From Acuticoccus sp. MNP-M23 (GTDB lineage: Bacteria; Pseudomonadota; Alphaproteobacteria; Rhizobiales; Amorphaceae), in the NCBI RefSeq assembly GCF_031195445.1, contig NZ_CP133483.1:1-35767 (forward strand): a stretch of 35,767 nucleotides of DNA, given 5' to 3'. The notes under the pieces are model-generated. The model did not search any database. It was not told where the DNA came from and was given only the letters and a program-made list of their open reading frames with translations. The translations under genes were made by a program, and so were the position numbers. This document shows, piece by piece, positions 19,901 to 27,849 of this stretch (its first letter is position 1; each line of letters opens with the position of its first letter).

Positions 19901-22143
19901 CTCACGACGCCGGCCTCAAGGTCTACGCCTGGACTTCGAGCGGGCCGGGCGAGAACCTGCAGCCGCTGATCGATATGGGCGTCGACGGCGTCTATGACGA
20001 CAACACCCGCGTCGCGCGGGAATACATCGACGGCGTCGCGGGCCTGGCGACCCTTTATGGCAGCACTGACGGCACGATCGTCAGCGGTACGGATGGCGAC
20101 AACGTCGTCTATGCCCTTCAGGGCGATGACACGGTGCTCGGCGGTGCGGGCGACGACATCCTCTACGGGGACGGCGGAAACGACGTGCTCGTCGCGGGCT
20201 TGGGCGACGACCTTCTCGTCGGCGGCGCGGGCGACGACGTGCTTTTCGGCGGCGAAGGGGCCGACACGCTGGACGGCGGCGGCGGCAACGACGTTGTGGT
20301 GGCCGGCAGCACCGACACGGTCCACTTCGGCGCCGGAGACGGGATTGATCTCCTCACCGCCGAGGACGGCGTGACGGTCGTCTTCGATGGCATCGCAGCG
20401 GCGGACATCACGGTCACCACCCTGGACGGAGCGCTGGTGATCGAGACCGCCGACGGTGCCGCGCTTATCGTCTCCGACGGGACCGGGGCGAGCTTCCGCT
20501 TCGCGGACGAGACAACGCTCACGACATCGGACCTCGCCGGCCTCGCCAGCGGTCCGGCATCCCAGGCAATGGAGACGGCGCGGGCCACCCTCGAGGCGGC
20601 AGCGGCCGACGCCGCGCCGGCCGCTGGGCTGGAGCCGACACCGAACCTCATCGTCAACGGCAGCTTCGAGAATATCGACGGCACGTCATCGCGCGCCTGG
20701 GGGCGGTACAGCCCGGACGGCACCATGCTCGGCTGGCAGAACCTTGCCTCAGGCCGCGTCGAACAGCATCAGGACACGGTTGGCGGCGTCTCCGCGTCGG
20801 ACGGTGCGTACTGGACCGATCTCGATGGCTGGCTCAACAACGTCGAGCTGGCGCAGACCGTCGAAGGGGTCGAAACCGGGGTCAACTACGTCCTGTCGTT
20901 CGACCTCGCCGACACCGACCTTGCGGACGACGAGACGCTTACGGTCATGTGGGGCGATGCGGTCGTCTACGACGGCAAGCCCAACAGCGCCGAGTGGTCG
21001 ACGATCACGGTCGACCTCGTCGGCGGCTCCGGCAACGGCTCCAACCAGCTCGTCTTCGTCCAAGGTGGCGGTTCGCTCGACGGCGCCGGCCTCGCGCTCG
21101 ACAACGTGTCCCTCGTCAAGGCCCGTTCCGAGGCGCCAGGCGGCAGCGACGGCGACACCCTTACCGGCACTGATGGGGCCGATAAGCTCCGTGGCGGTGC
21201 CGGGAACGATACGCTCCTTGGCGGCGCAGGCGACGATGTCCTGCGGGGCGAAGCGGGCAGCGATGTGCTCGTGGGGGATGACGGGAATGACATTCTGATC
21301 GGCGGCGACGGCGAGGACCAGCTCCTCGGCGGAGCCGGAGCCGATACGCTGAAGGGTGATGCCGGGCAAGACATGCTCAGCGGCGGCATTGGCGACGATG
21401 TGCTCTTGGGGGGTGACGGGAATGACATTCTGTCCGGTGGCGCCGGCGGGGACCGTCTGATCGGCGGGTCCGGGGCCGATACGCTTGGCGGCGATGCCGG
21501 AGACGACACGCTCCGCGGCGGCACGGGCGACGACATGCTCGCCGGGGACGACGGAAATGACGTTCTGGCCGGCGGCGCCGGCGATGACCTGCTGATCGGC
21601 GGCGCCGGGGCCGATACGCTCAGAGGTCACACTGGGGACGACACGCTCCGTGGCGGCATGGGCGACGACCTGGTCGCCGGTGGCGACGGGAATGACGTTT
21701 TGTCCGGCGGGGCCGGCGGTGACATCCTGATCGGCGCCGCCGACGCCGATACAATCAGCGGTGATGACGGGCACGACACGCTGCGTGGCGGCGAAGGTGA
21801 CGACATGCTGCACGGCGACAGCGGCAACGACAAGCTCTTCGGCGACGACGGCGACGACTTCCTCTTCGGTGGCGACGGCAATGACCGCCTGACGGGCGGC
21901 GGCGGCGGCGACATCCTGAAGGGCGACGCGGGCGCGGACACGTTCGTGTTCTCCGGAGAGTTCGGGGCCGATACCATCCTGGACTTCGAGTTCGGGGTCG
22001 ACAGGATCGTCCTTCGCGGGATCAGCGAGGGCGACGTTTCGATTACGGACGGCCATGCCGGTGCGACCATCACGGTCGGCGACGACAACGTCATCACGGT
22101 CCTTCAGGGCGATATCGGCCTCTCCGACCTGATCTTCGTCTGA
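16912..22143 (+). CDS. Secreted RTX protein with two GDPD domains and three jelly-roll modules
   Basis: The product is about 1743 residues from the ATG at 16912, where homology to GDPD enzymes begins immediately; an upstream frame to 16798 looks non-coding. Glycerophosphodiester phosphodiesterase domain 1 covers residues 1-240, with His9-Arg10-Gly11, Glu35/Asp37 and His50-Asp51. An RTX block follows at 262-327, then two beta-sandwich modules (NLVQNGSFEY at about 442, NLIVNGSFEN at about 614). An acidic Gly/Asp/Pro linker leads to GDPD domain 2 (about 807-1040), with SHRGTNPY, AEFD and IAHD. A second RTX block, a third module (NLIVNGSFENIDGT, about 1244) and a long RTX array (about 1412-1680, GGAGDD-type nonapeptides) follow. 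The end (DTFVFSGEFGADTILDFEFG ... LSDLIFV) is typical of type I secretion signals. It should hydrolyse glycerophosphodiesters outside the cell in a calcium-stabilised form. No type I exporter gene lies in the window. Confidence 0.9.
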   Translation: MSELTIIAHRGTNPYPDASADAYRHAIDWGADAVETDAQVTADGIVVLAHDTGNIPNMTYADLLAADPDLITLSELIGIIEEKSAETGRVIGLSLEMKNPATYTAAGIDIAQATLDVLVANGFTDERVMLNCGDAATLQYLNDTLMPEAGVDIFLEQTYNGTDAEDLAQIATFADGISARISGLDADKVAEAQSLGLNVNAWTHDGPGDELQSLIEMGVDGVYTNNTRIARAYAEGDVGVSVVYGDETAESVSGTDGDNMIYAMEGNDVVLAGAGDDVVYGDAGDDTLSGGSGEDRLFGGAGDDALFGGEGSDMLAGGQGNDVLNTGGSDNTVVYAAGDGIDVLNGTSTDTLVLTDIASSDVSVTNIGPSLALEFAGGGAVFIGSGTIGSVVLDGGATVWSASDLSDMADGRVSDAVLEVATTAATGLAAATAAASAEPTPNLVQNGSFEYTDSASAYRDWGRSALNGEIPGWVNLNSGRIEQHQDTSALGLTANDGAFYVDLDGNRNNVALAQTIEGMETGATYALAFDLSDGDTSDDEAITVTFGGEVVYEGAPAAAEWETISLAIIGGAGDGSNTLVIEETGGSLDTTGIFIDDVSVVKTADAPAGSADGNLIVNGSFENINGTSHRSWGRYAPDGEIAGWSNVDPNPTQRIELHADTSDNGVSASDGQYFVDMDGDGNNLEIVQTVEGVEAGSTYTLSFDVADIDPDADDDAIEVSWGGEVVYTGTPGEAWETIRLEVVGGAGDGTDTLAFRHLATDLNGDGIALDNVSLMAGRIEDQPGDGGDPDGGEETPGDGDPDADAPFLLISHRGTNPYADHSEASHSHALDWGGDMAEFDLQMTADGVLVIAHDTGTIPSTTYVDLIASNPDIMTFEEGLDLVLAKQVETGRTFQISAEIKNPTSYADNGLAFAQQLVDTLEAKGFDDPAQVSISSFNSAIVRTLLDDILPEAGTAYNVDYVGYGLSDSELSTVAGWGVKSVSLNASYLNAAMVEAAHDAGLKVYAWTSSGPGENLQPLIDMGVDGVYDDNTRVAREYIDGVAGLATLYGSTDGTIVSGTDGDNVVYALQGDDTVLGGAGDDILYGDGGNDVLVAGLGDDLLVGGAGDDVLFGGEGADTLDGGGGNDVVVAGSTDTVHFGAGDGIDLLTAEDGVTVVFDGIAAADITVTTLDGALVIETADGAALIVSDGTGASFRFADETTLTTSDLAGLASGPASQAMETARATLEAAAADAAPAAGLEPTPNLIVNGSFENIDGTSSRAWGRYSPDGTMLGWQNLASGRVEQHQDTVGGVSASDGAYWTDLDGWLNNVELAQTVEGVETGVNYVLSFDLADTDLADDETLTVMWGDAVVYDGKPNSAEWSTITVDLVGGSGNGSNQLVFVQGGGSLDGAGLALDNVSLVKARSEAPGGSDGDTLTGTDGADKLRGGAGNDTLLGGAGDDVLRGEAGSDVLVGDDGNDILIGGDGEDQLLGGAGADTLKGDAGQDMLSGGIGDDVLLGGDGNDILSGGAGGDRLIGGSGADTLGGDAGDDTLRGGTGDDMLAGDDGNDVLAGGAGDDLLIGGAGADTLRGHTGDDTLRGGMGDDLVAGGDGNDVLSGGAGGDILIGAADADTISGDDGHDTLRGGEGDDMLHGDSGNDKLFGDDGDDFLFGGDGNDRLTGGGGGDILKGDAGADTFVFSGEFGADTILDFEFGVDRIVLRGISEGDVSITDGHAGATITVGDDNVITVLQGDIGLSDLIFV

Positions 22144-22242
22144 CGCTGACGCACTGTTCGCCCGGAAAGGGCCCCGAATACGATCCGTAAAGGCATCGTG
22201 TTCGGGGCCGACCTGAAGAGCGGTGCGCTCTTCGAAACGAGA

Positions 22243-22275
22243 AAACCGCGCCGCTGATGCGGCGCGGTTTTTGTT
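22243..22275. terminator. Strong intrinsic terminator after the GDPD gene
   Basis: AAACCGCGCCGC (22243-22254), a TGAT loop and GCGGCGCGGTTT (22259-22270) form a perfect 12-bp stem followed by TTGTTTTT. The gene stops about 100 bp upstream. The A-run on the other side means it could also act on the minus strand. Confidence 0.9.
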
Positions 22276-22437
22276 TTTCGGGACGGCGCGTTCCGTCCGC
22301 ATTGTCCTCGGGATGCCGCGCGACGCCGCGGACCAGCCCGGTATGGACCCGGCCTGTTGCACACCGATGCACTCCAGCGAGTGCCGCCGATGGTCTCAGC
22401 CAGAGGCTTCTTCTGGGTTCATGCGATCAGGGATAGC

Positions 22438-22473
22438 GAAAGGGGGCCGCCTCGCATGAGGCGACCCCCTTTC
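22438..22473. terminator. Hairpin at the end of the ABC transporter operon
   Basis: AAAGGGGG (22439-22446) pairs with CCCCCTTT (22465-22472), and an inner GCCTC/GAGGC stem encloses a GCAT loop. It lies about 90 bp after the last ABC gene, which is read on the minus strand. The T-run is short, so efficiency is uncertain. The 420-bp space between the two convergent stop codons holds the two hairpins and no gene. Confidence 0.7.
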
Positions 22474-22563
22474 GTGCTTTCGCGCATTTCCATCGTGACG
22501 GAACGGAGCGCGCGGCCCGAACCTCACCCGGCGCAGAGGCGACCGGACGACGCGTAGCGCGCG

Positions 22564-23382
22564 CTACTTGATCCCCGAGGTGAGGAACGCCTGCATGAAC
22601 TGACGCTGGAAGATGAGGAAGGCGACGATCAGCGGCGTGATCGTCATCAGCGTGGCGGCGCTGATCATCGATATGTCGACGCCGCTCTCGGGCGCGCCGA
22701 ACAGCGACAGGCCCACCGTGAGGGGTCGCGTGTCGGGCGAGTTGGTGATGATCAGCGGCCACAGGAAGTTGTTCCAGTGGGTCGACACCGAGACGAGCGC
22801 GTAGGCGAGGTACACCGGCCGCGCGACCGGGACGTAGACGCGCCACAGCACGCCCAGCACCGAGCAGCCTTCCACACGCGCCGCATCCTCCAGCTCCCGC
22901 GGGACCGACTTGAACGCCTGCCGCAGCAGGAAGATGCCGAATGCGCTCGCCATGTACGGCATCGCCATGCCGAGCGTGGTGTCGAACAGGCCAAGGTTCG
23001 AGACGATGGCGTAGTTCTCGACGATCAGCACCTCGGGCAGGATGAAGAGCTGCAGCAGCACGAGGAGGAAGAGCGCCTCGCGCCCGCGGAAGGTGAAGCG
23101 GGCGAAGGCGTATGCGGCGAGGGTGCAAAGGATGAACTGGCCGGTCAGAACCAGGCCGACGAGCTTCACAGTGTTGAAGAAGTAGGTCAGCCACGGCGCT
23201 TGCGCCCATACCGCGCGCACGTTGTCGAGAGTCCATGGCGCGGAGAGGTCGAAACTGACCGCCGCCGACGGTGTGTGAAACGCAGCCCAGACGGCAAAGA
23301 CGAGCGGCGAGATCCAGGCGAGCGCCAGAACGAGGGCGCCCAGCGTATCGAGGCGGAAGGCCGAGTGGCGTGCGCTGGTCAT
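22564..23382 (-). CDS. ABC transporter permease, UgpE-like
   Basis: This is the second inner-membrane subunit, about 272 residues from the ATG at 23382. The frame is open upstream to 23790, but that part is a shadow of the preceding permease gene, and the 23382 start gives the usual 4-bp ATGA overlap. Hydrophobic segments include LGALVLALAWISPLVFAVWA, LVGLVLTGQFILCTLAAYAF and ALFLLVLLQLFILPEVLIV. The cytoplasmic EAA loop reads ELEDAARVEGCSVLGVLWRV, the contact site for the ATPase. With the neighbouring permease it should form the translocation channel. Substrate is inferred from the operon context (glycerol-3-phosphate or a related compound). Confidence 0.85.
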   Translation of the reverse strand: MTSARHSAFRLDTLGALVLALAWISPLVFAVWAAFHTPSAAVSFDLSAPWTLDNVRAVWAQAPWLTYFFNTVKLVGLVLTGQFILCTLAAYAFARFTFRGREALFLLVLLQLFILPEVLIVENYAIVSNLGLFDTTLGMAMPYMASAFGIFLLRQAFKSVPRELEDAARVEGCSVLGVLWRVYVPVARPVYLAYALVSVSTHWNNFLWPLIITNSPDTRPLTVGLSLFGAPESGVDISMISAATLMTITPLIVAFLIFQRQFMQAFLTSGIK

Positions 23383-24260
23383 CGGTAGTGGGCCCGCCGG
23401 TCGATGAGGGTGAACTGCAGCGCGGCGACGATGCCGAGAACGATGAGGACCAGAACCGTCATCGCCGCGGCGTGGGGCGTGTCGAAGTAGGCGAAGGCCA
23501 TTTCCCAGATGTAGTAGAGGATGAGCTTTGTCGCGTTGTCCGGCCCGCCCTTGGTCAGGATGAACAGGTGGTCGATCAACCGCACCGAGTTGATGAGCGC
23601 GTTGACGAGGATGAACAGCGTCGTCGGCATCAGGAGCGGCAGGATCACCCGGCGCAGGTACGTGAAGCGCGTGGCACCCTCGACGGTCGCGGCCTCCTTC
23701 AGGTCGGGCGGGATCGTCTGCAGTGCGGCGAGATAGAAGATCATGAAGAATCCCGCCTCCTTCCAGATGGTGACGAGGATGATGGCCCACAGCGCCGTCT
23801 CCGGCTGGCCGAGCCAGTTGACGTCACCGAAGCCGAACAGGCTGCCGATCTGGTCGAACAGGCCGATGCCGGGGGTATAGAAGAATAGCCACAGGTTGGC
23901 GGCGGCGATCATCGGCAGCATCGTCGGCGTGAAGTAGGCGATCCGAACGAAGCTGCGCGCCGGCATCTTCGCGTCGGCCCACAGGGCCATGGCGAGCGCG
24001 ATGGCGATTGACGCCGGGATCGTGACGGCCGCGTAGATGGCGTTGTTGCCGACCACCTGCCAGAACACCGGATCGGCGAACAGGTCGCTGTAGTTGTCGA
24101 GGCCCGCAAAGTGCGACGGGCGGCGGCTGGTGCCGCGCGAATAAAGGCTCGACCACAGCGTTGCGATGGTCGGCCAGAACGCGAAGGTCGTGAGGAGAAC
24201 CAGCGACGGGAAGAGCAGCATACCCGCATAGATCGCCTGTCGTTGACGCCTGGCTGCCAT
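23379..24260 (-). CDS. ABC transporter permease, UgpA-like
   Basis: This 293-residue inner-membrane subunit has hydrophobic segments near the N-terminus (AIYAGMLLFPSLVLLTTFAF), at NNAIYAAVTIPASIAIALAM, and at AAAMTVLVLIVLGIVAALQF near the end. The EAA loop is DLKEAATVEGATRFTYLRRV followed by ILPLLMP. WPTIATLWSSLYSRG and TKGGPDNAT are common features of sugar and glycerol-phosphate permeases of this class (MalF/UgpA type, without the long periplasmic insertion). It overlaps the next permease by 4 bp and is preceded by a hairpin-containing 75-bp gap after the binding-protein gene. Confidence 0.87.
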   Translation of the reverse strand: MAARRQRQAIYAGMLLFPSLVLLTTFAFWPTIATLWSSLYSRGTSRRPSHFAGLDNYSDLFADPVFWQVVGNNAIYAAVTIPASIAIALAMALWADAKMPARSFVRIAYFTPTMLPMIAAANLWLFFYTPGIGLFDQIGSLFGFGDVNWLGQPETALWAIILVTIWKEAGFFMIFYLAALQTIPPDLKEAATVEGATRFTYLRRVILPLLMPTTLFILVNALINSVRLIDHLFILTKGGPDNATKLILYYIWEMAFAYFDTPHAAAMTVLVLIVLGIVAALQFTLIDRRAHYR

Positions 24261-24285
24261 TGTGACCCTCCCCGAATGCTTGGCA

Positions 24286-24308
24286 GGAGAGGGCGCGCGG
24301 CCCCCTCC
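24286..24308. other. Hairpin between binding-protein and permease genes
   Basis: GGAGAGGG (24286-24293) and CCCCCTCC (24301-24308) pair with one mismatch around CGCGCGG. Such stem-loops between the binding-protein gene and permease genes often protect the upstream mRNA and lower expression of the permeases. There is no T-run in the minus-strand sense, so full termination is not expected. Confidence 0.5.
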
Positions 24309-24335
24309 CTTTTTCGTTTGTCCGACGCGTCGCGC

Positions 24336-25598
24336 TTACTGGTAGTCGCGCAGGAGCCGGTCTGCAGTCGCCTGGGCTTCCGTCAGCGCGTCCTCGGCGG
24401 ACTTGGAGCCGGTCAGGGTTGCCTGGATCGCGTTGTTCAGCGATTCACGCACGCGGGCGGTCTCGTAGGTCGAGAACTCGGGGATCGCGACCTCGAGCTG
24501 GTCGCGGGCAACGAGCGCCTGCGGGAAGTCCGCCACGTAGTTCTTCAGCGTATCGGTCTCGTAGGCCGCGGGGCTGATGCCCACATAGCCGGTTGCGGTC
24601 GACCATTCCGCGGCACGCTCGGGCGCGGTCATGTACTTGATGAGTGCCAGCGAAGCCGCCTGCTCCTCGTCCGACGAGCCCTTGAAGAGGTAGAAGTTGC
24701 CACCGCCCGTCGGCGAGCCCGGCTGCACCTTGGCCGGCAGCATGGCGACACCGAAGTCGAAGTTGGCGGCGTCCTTCACGGCGGTGAGGTTACCGGTGGT
24801 GTGCCACATCATGGCGGTCTGCCCCTCGAGGAAGGCCTGGCGCAGCGTGCCCCATTCGGTGGTGCCTTCGGGCATCACCTTCGCGTCCGTCATCAGCGAG
24901 CGCCAGAACTCGAGCGCCTCGACGACGGCAGGGTCGTCGAAGTAGGTCGCCGTGCCGTCGGCGCTCATCAGTTCCTTGCCGTTCTGGATCGCGAAGCACT
25001 GGAACATCCAGTACGGGTAGCCGGTGGACGGGATCATGATGCCCCAGCGGTCATCCGTGGTGAGGGCCTTGGCGTCCTCGACCAGCTCGTCCCACGTCGT
25101 CGGCGGGGTCTCGGGATCGAGGCCGGCCGCCGTGAACATGTCCTTGTTGTAGTACATGACGATGGTCGAGCGCTGGAACGGCACGCCCCAGGTGTGGCCG
25201 TCGATCTCGCCGTTCTTCATCAGCGCCGGGTAGAAGCTGTTCAGCCACGCCTTGTCCTCATCGCTGGTCGCGACTTCGTCGAACGGGACGATGAGGTCGT
25301 TCTCGATGAGGTCGTAGGCGTCGATCGAGAACAAGACCGAGAGCTGCGGCGCGTCGCCGGAGTTGATCGCCGACAGGGCGCGGACGCGCGTGTCGTCGTA
25401 GTTGCCGGCGTAGACGGCCTCGACGGTCACGTCCGGGTTCTCGGTTTCGAAGCCCTCGATCATCCCGTCGATCACCGCGGTGAGCGGGCCGCCGACGGCG
25501 ATCGGGTAGTACATGGTGAGATGCGTCTGCGCGGCCGCCGGAAGCGTGAAGCCGGCGATCGCGCTGGCGGCCAGAAAGGCCTTGAGGCTGAGCGTCAT
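24336..25598 (-). CDS. Periplasmic solute-binding protein, UgpB-like
   Basis: The product is 420 residues from the ATG at 25598 (AAGGAG nearby); the frame extends to 25634, but that start lacks a ribosome site. A signal peptide (MTLSLKAFLAASAIAGFTLP, then AAAQ) directs export. The mature protein has a type I periplasmic binding fold with VTVEAVYAGNYDDTRVRALS, SGDAPQLSVL and WGVPFQRSTIVMYYNKD. GNYDDTRVRALSAI is typical of the UgpB-like glycerol-3-phosphate/extracellular solute-binding family 1. It would bind glycerol-3-phosphate or a close compound made by the secreted GDPD enzyme. Substrate is inferred from family and context, not from binding residues. Confidence 0.85.
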   Translation of the reverse strand: MTLSLKAFLAASAIAGFTLPAAAQTHLTMYYPIAVGGPLTAVIDGMIEGFETENPDVTVEAVYAGNYDDTRVRALSAINSGDAPQLSVLFSIDAYDLIENDLIVPFDEVATSDEDKAWLNSFYPALMKNGEIDGHTWGVPFQRSTIVMYYNKDMFTAAGLDPETPPTTWDELVEDAKALTTDDRWGIMIPSTGYPYWMFQCFAIQNGKELMSADGTATYFDDPAVVEALEFWRSLMTDAKVMPEGTTEWGTLRQAFLEGQTAMMWHTTGNLTAVKDAANFDFGVAMLPAKVQPGSPTGGGNFYLFKGSSDEEQAASLALIKYMTAPERAAEWSTATGYVGISPAAYETDTLKNYVADFPQALVARDQLEVAIPEFSTYETARVRESLNNAIQATLTGSKSAEDALTEAQATADRLLRDYQ

Positions 25599-25634
25599 GG
25601 TATCTCCTTGGGGGCGGGGTGTCGCCGGCGCCAT

Positions 25635-26687
25635 TCAGGCGGCCGGTGAAGGGGAAAGGCGCGCACCGTCATCGGTGAAGCGGTGGGCGGCATCGGCCGC
25701 CCAGTCGAGGCCGAGCGGGGTGCCGGCGGCAAGCTCTACACGGCCGGGGGCGCGCACGATTAGGGGATGGTTCGCCCCGGTTTCGACGTAGACGAAGGTT
25801 TCGGCGCCGAGGAACTCGCATTGCGTCACGCGGACCTGCAGGCGCCCGTCGCCATTGCCGACAAGGCGAAGGTCTTCTGCGCGCACGCCGGTGTTTGCGC
25901 CGGTGTGTTCGCCGGCAGCGGGGGGCAACATCTGCATCGGCGGCGCGCCGAGGAAGGTGGCGACGAAACGGCTCGCTGGATTGGCGTAGAGCTCGGCCGG
26001 CGGCCCGGCCTGCTCGATCCGGCCGCCGTTCATCAGCACCACGATGTCGGCCATCGACATTGCCTCTGTCTGGTCGTGAGTCACGTAGACGACGGTCATG
26101 CCAAGGCGCTGCTGCAGGCTGCGGATGTCGCGGCGCACGGCGTGGCGCAGCTTGGCGTCGAGATTGGAGAGGGGTTCGTCCATCAGGCACAGCGGATGGC
26201 CGGCGACGACCGCCCTTGCGAGCGCGACGCGCTGGCGCTGGCCGCCGGAGAGCTGCGCGGGCTTGCGCCGTTCCAGCCCTTCGAGGCCCGTCAACGACAG
26301 TGCATCCGCAAGCCGGGTGCGGCGCTCGGCCTTGCGGACGCCGCGCACCCTGAGGCCGAATTCGATGTTCTCCACGACCGACAGATGCGGGAACAGGGCG
26401 TAGGATTGGAACACCATGGAGAGATTGCGCGCGGAGGGCGGTAGCGCCGTGACATCCTCGCCGTCGATGACGATGCGCCCGGCGTCCGGATCCTCCAGCC
26501 CCGCGAGAAGACGAAGCGTCGTTGACTTGCCGCAGCCGGACGGACCGAGCAGGACGACGAACGCACCGCGCGGAATGCGCAGCGACACGTCCCGGACGCC
26601 CGCCTCGCCGGAGAAGATACGGGTCAGGCCCTCGATCTCGACGAACGGCGCCGAGTTCTCTCCCTGCTCCACGGTCACTCGCTCCAT
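25635..26687 (-). CDS. ABC transporter ATPase, UgpC/MalK-like
   Basis: The product is 350 residues, first gene of the operon. The start at 26687 has AAGGGGG upstream; the frame is open to 26771, but that would cover the operator region. Walker A is GPSGCGKST, Q-loop FQSYALFPHLS, signature LSGGQRQRVALARA, Walker B PLCLMDEP, and the D-loop and switch His are present (SNLDAK; YVTHDQTEAM). The C-terminal third (GVRAEDLRLVGNGDGRL onwards) is the TOBE regulatory domain of the sugar/glycerol-phosphate ATPases. It drives import through the two permeases. It ends 36 bp before the binding-protein start. Confidence 0.9.
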   Translation of the reverse strand: MERVTVEQGENSAPFVEIEGLTRIFSGEAGVRDVSLRIPRGAFVVLLGPSGCGKSTTLRLLAGLEDPDAGRIVIDGEDVTALPPSARNLSMVFQSYALFPHLSVVENIEFGLRVRGVRKAERRTRLADALSLTGLEGLERRKPAQLSGGQRQRVALARAVVAGHPLCLMDEPLSNLDAKLRHAVRRDIRSLQQRLGMTVVYVTHDQTEAMSMADIVVLMNGGRIEQAGPPAELYANPASRFVATFLGAPPMQMLPPAAGEHTGANTGVRAEDLRLVGNGDGRLQVRVTQCEFLGAETFVYVETGANHPLIVRAPGRVELAAGTPLGLDWAADAAHRFTDDGARLSPSPAA

Positions 26688-26758
26688 CAACGCCCCCTTG
26701 CGTGCCGGGCCGATGCTTAAGGGCTGAGTTTGACGCTTACGTGTCGGCCAGATGACAT

Positions 26759-26891
26759 TCACATGAAACAAGAGTTTTGCTCATTTGAACACCCGATTGA
26801 CGACAAGTGGAACACAATTTGCAATGTCACGCCGATGAAACATTCCGCTGCTAAGGGCTGTCATATGAACGGATCAAATTTTCATTTGAAC
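26759..26891. promoter_or_regulatory. Divergent control region with DeoR-type operator motifs
   Basis: This gap lies between the ABC operon (leftward) and the DeoR-like gene (rightward). Motifs are TCACATGAAA (26759), TCATTTGAAC (26781), AATGTCACGCCGATGAAACA (26823-26842, then TTC), TCATATGAAC (26861-26870) and TCATTTGAAC (26882-26891). The last two overlap the regulator's start codon and first codons, so binding there would block its own expression. The same motifs precede the secreted GDPD gene. Confidence 0.6.
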
Positions 26892-27692
26892 AATGCCGAT
26901 GCCGTCCCGGCCCGCCGTCAGATCCTGATTTCGCAAATGCTTCAGACGCAGGATTTCCTGACGGTCGAAGCGCTCGCGTCGCAGTTCGATGTCACGACAC
27001 AGACGATCCGCCGCGACATCAACGCCCTCTGCGAACAGGGCGCGGCCCGGCGACGGCATGGTGGAATCGCGCGCATCGCGGTCGGCGGGAACGTCAGTTT
27101 CCGGGACCGCGAAGTGCTGAACCGCAGTGCCAAGCTGATGATCGCGGGCGAGGTCGCACGCTGCATTCCGAACGGGGCGTCCGTGGCGCTGGGGATCGGA
27201 ACCACGCCGCAACTCGTCGCCGAGAACCTCCTCGGCCACAGCGGGCTGAAAATCGTCACCAACAACCTGCCGATCGCACTTGCGGCGGCGCAGCACACGG
27301 ACTTCGACGTTGCAATCGCCGGCGGAACGGTGCGCAACAGCGATCTCGACATCGCCGGCCACGCCGCCGAGGAGCTCTTCGCTGCCTACAGGGTCGATTT
27401 CGCCATCTTCGGTGTTGCCGGCGTGGACGACGATGGGTCGCTGCTCGACTTTTCGCGCGCCGAGGTGCGCATTCGCCAGGCGATGCTGCGTCACTGCCGC
27501 CAATCGTTCCTCGTTCTCGACTCCTCCAAATTCGGCCGCCCGGCGCATGTGCGCGGCGGCCGGCTCGACGAGGCGAGCGTCGTTTTCTGCGAGGCCGGAC
27601 CGCCTGTCGTGATCGCCGAACTCCTGGCCGGCTCGGACACGCGCTTCGTCGATTGCTCGGCGCCTTTGCCGGCCGATCTCAAGCACGACTGA
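26865..27692 (+). CDS. DeoR/GlpR-family transcriptional repressor
   Basis: The product is 275 residues from the ATG at 26865, preceded by AAGGG. An upstream frame to 26730 has no ribosome site and includes the operators. The N-terminal helix-turn-helix (RRQILISQMLQTQDFLTVEA, LASQFDVTTQTIRRDINALC) has the DeoR signature, and EQGAARRRHGGI is the wing. The C-terminal DeoRC sugar-phosphate sensor domain contains VALGIGTTPQLVAENL, IVTNNLPIALAA, VAIAGGTVRNSDLDIAG and the conserved VDFAIFGVAGVDDDGSLLDF. GlpR-type members respond to glycerol-3-phosphate or a related metabolite. It is transcribed divergently from the ABC operon and probably controls it, itself and the GDPD gene. Confidence 0.88.
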   Translation: MNGSNFHLNNADAVPARRQILISQMLQTQDFLTVEALASQFDVTTQTIRRDINALCEQGAARRRHGGIARIAVGGNVSFRDREVLNRSAKLMIAGEVARCIPNGASVALGIGTTPQLVAENLLGHSGLKIVTNNLPIALAAAQHTDFDVAIAGGTVRNSDLDIAGHAAEELFAAYRVDFAIFGVAGVDDDGSLLDFSRAEVRIRQAMLRHCRQSFLVLDSSKFGRPAHVRGGRLDEASVVFCEAGPPVVIAELLAGSDTRFVDCSAPLPADLKHD

Positions 27693-27849
27693 CTGAAGCC
27701 CGCCCGCTTGGAGCAACTGGCGACGGCGAGGCCCGGGTTGGTCAGGCGGATCATCAGGGCGCGCGCTGTCCCTGCAGCCGGGCAAGGCGCATCTGGGGGG
27801 CAGCCGATAGAACTGGCACGGATATGCTCTTAGCGGGCGTGAGTTCGGG

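Noticed and set aside
18217-20325. Long minus-strand open frame opposite the RTX gene (702 residues), and a second one at 20749-22362
   Set aside because: Both are shadows of the GC-rich, repetitive RTX gene and have the usual Val/Ala/Gly/Asp/Arg-rich antisense composition.
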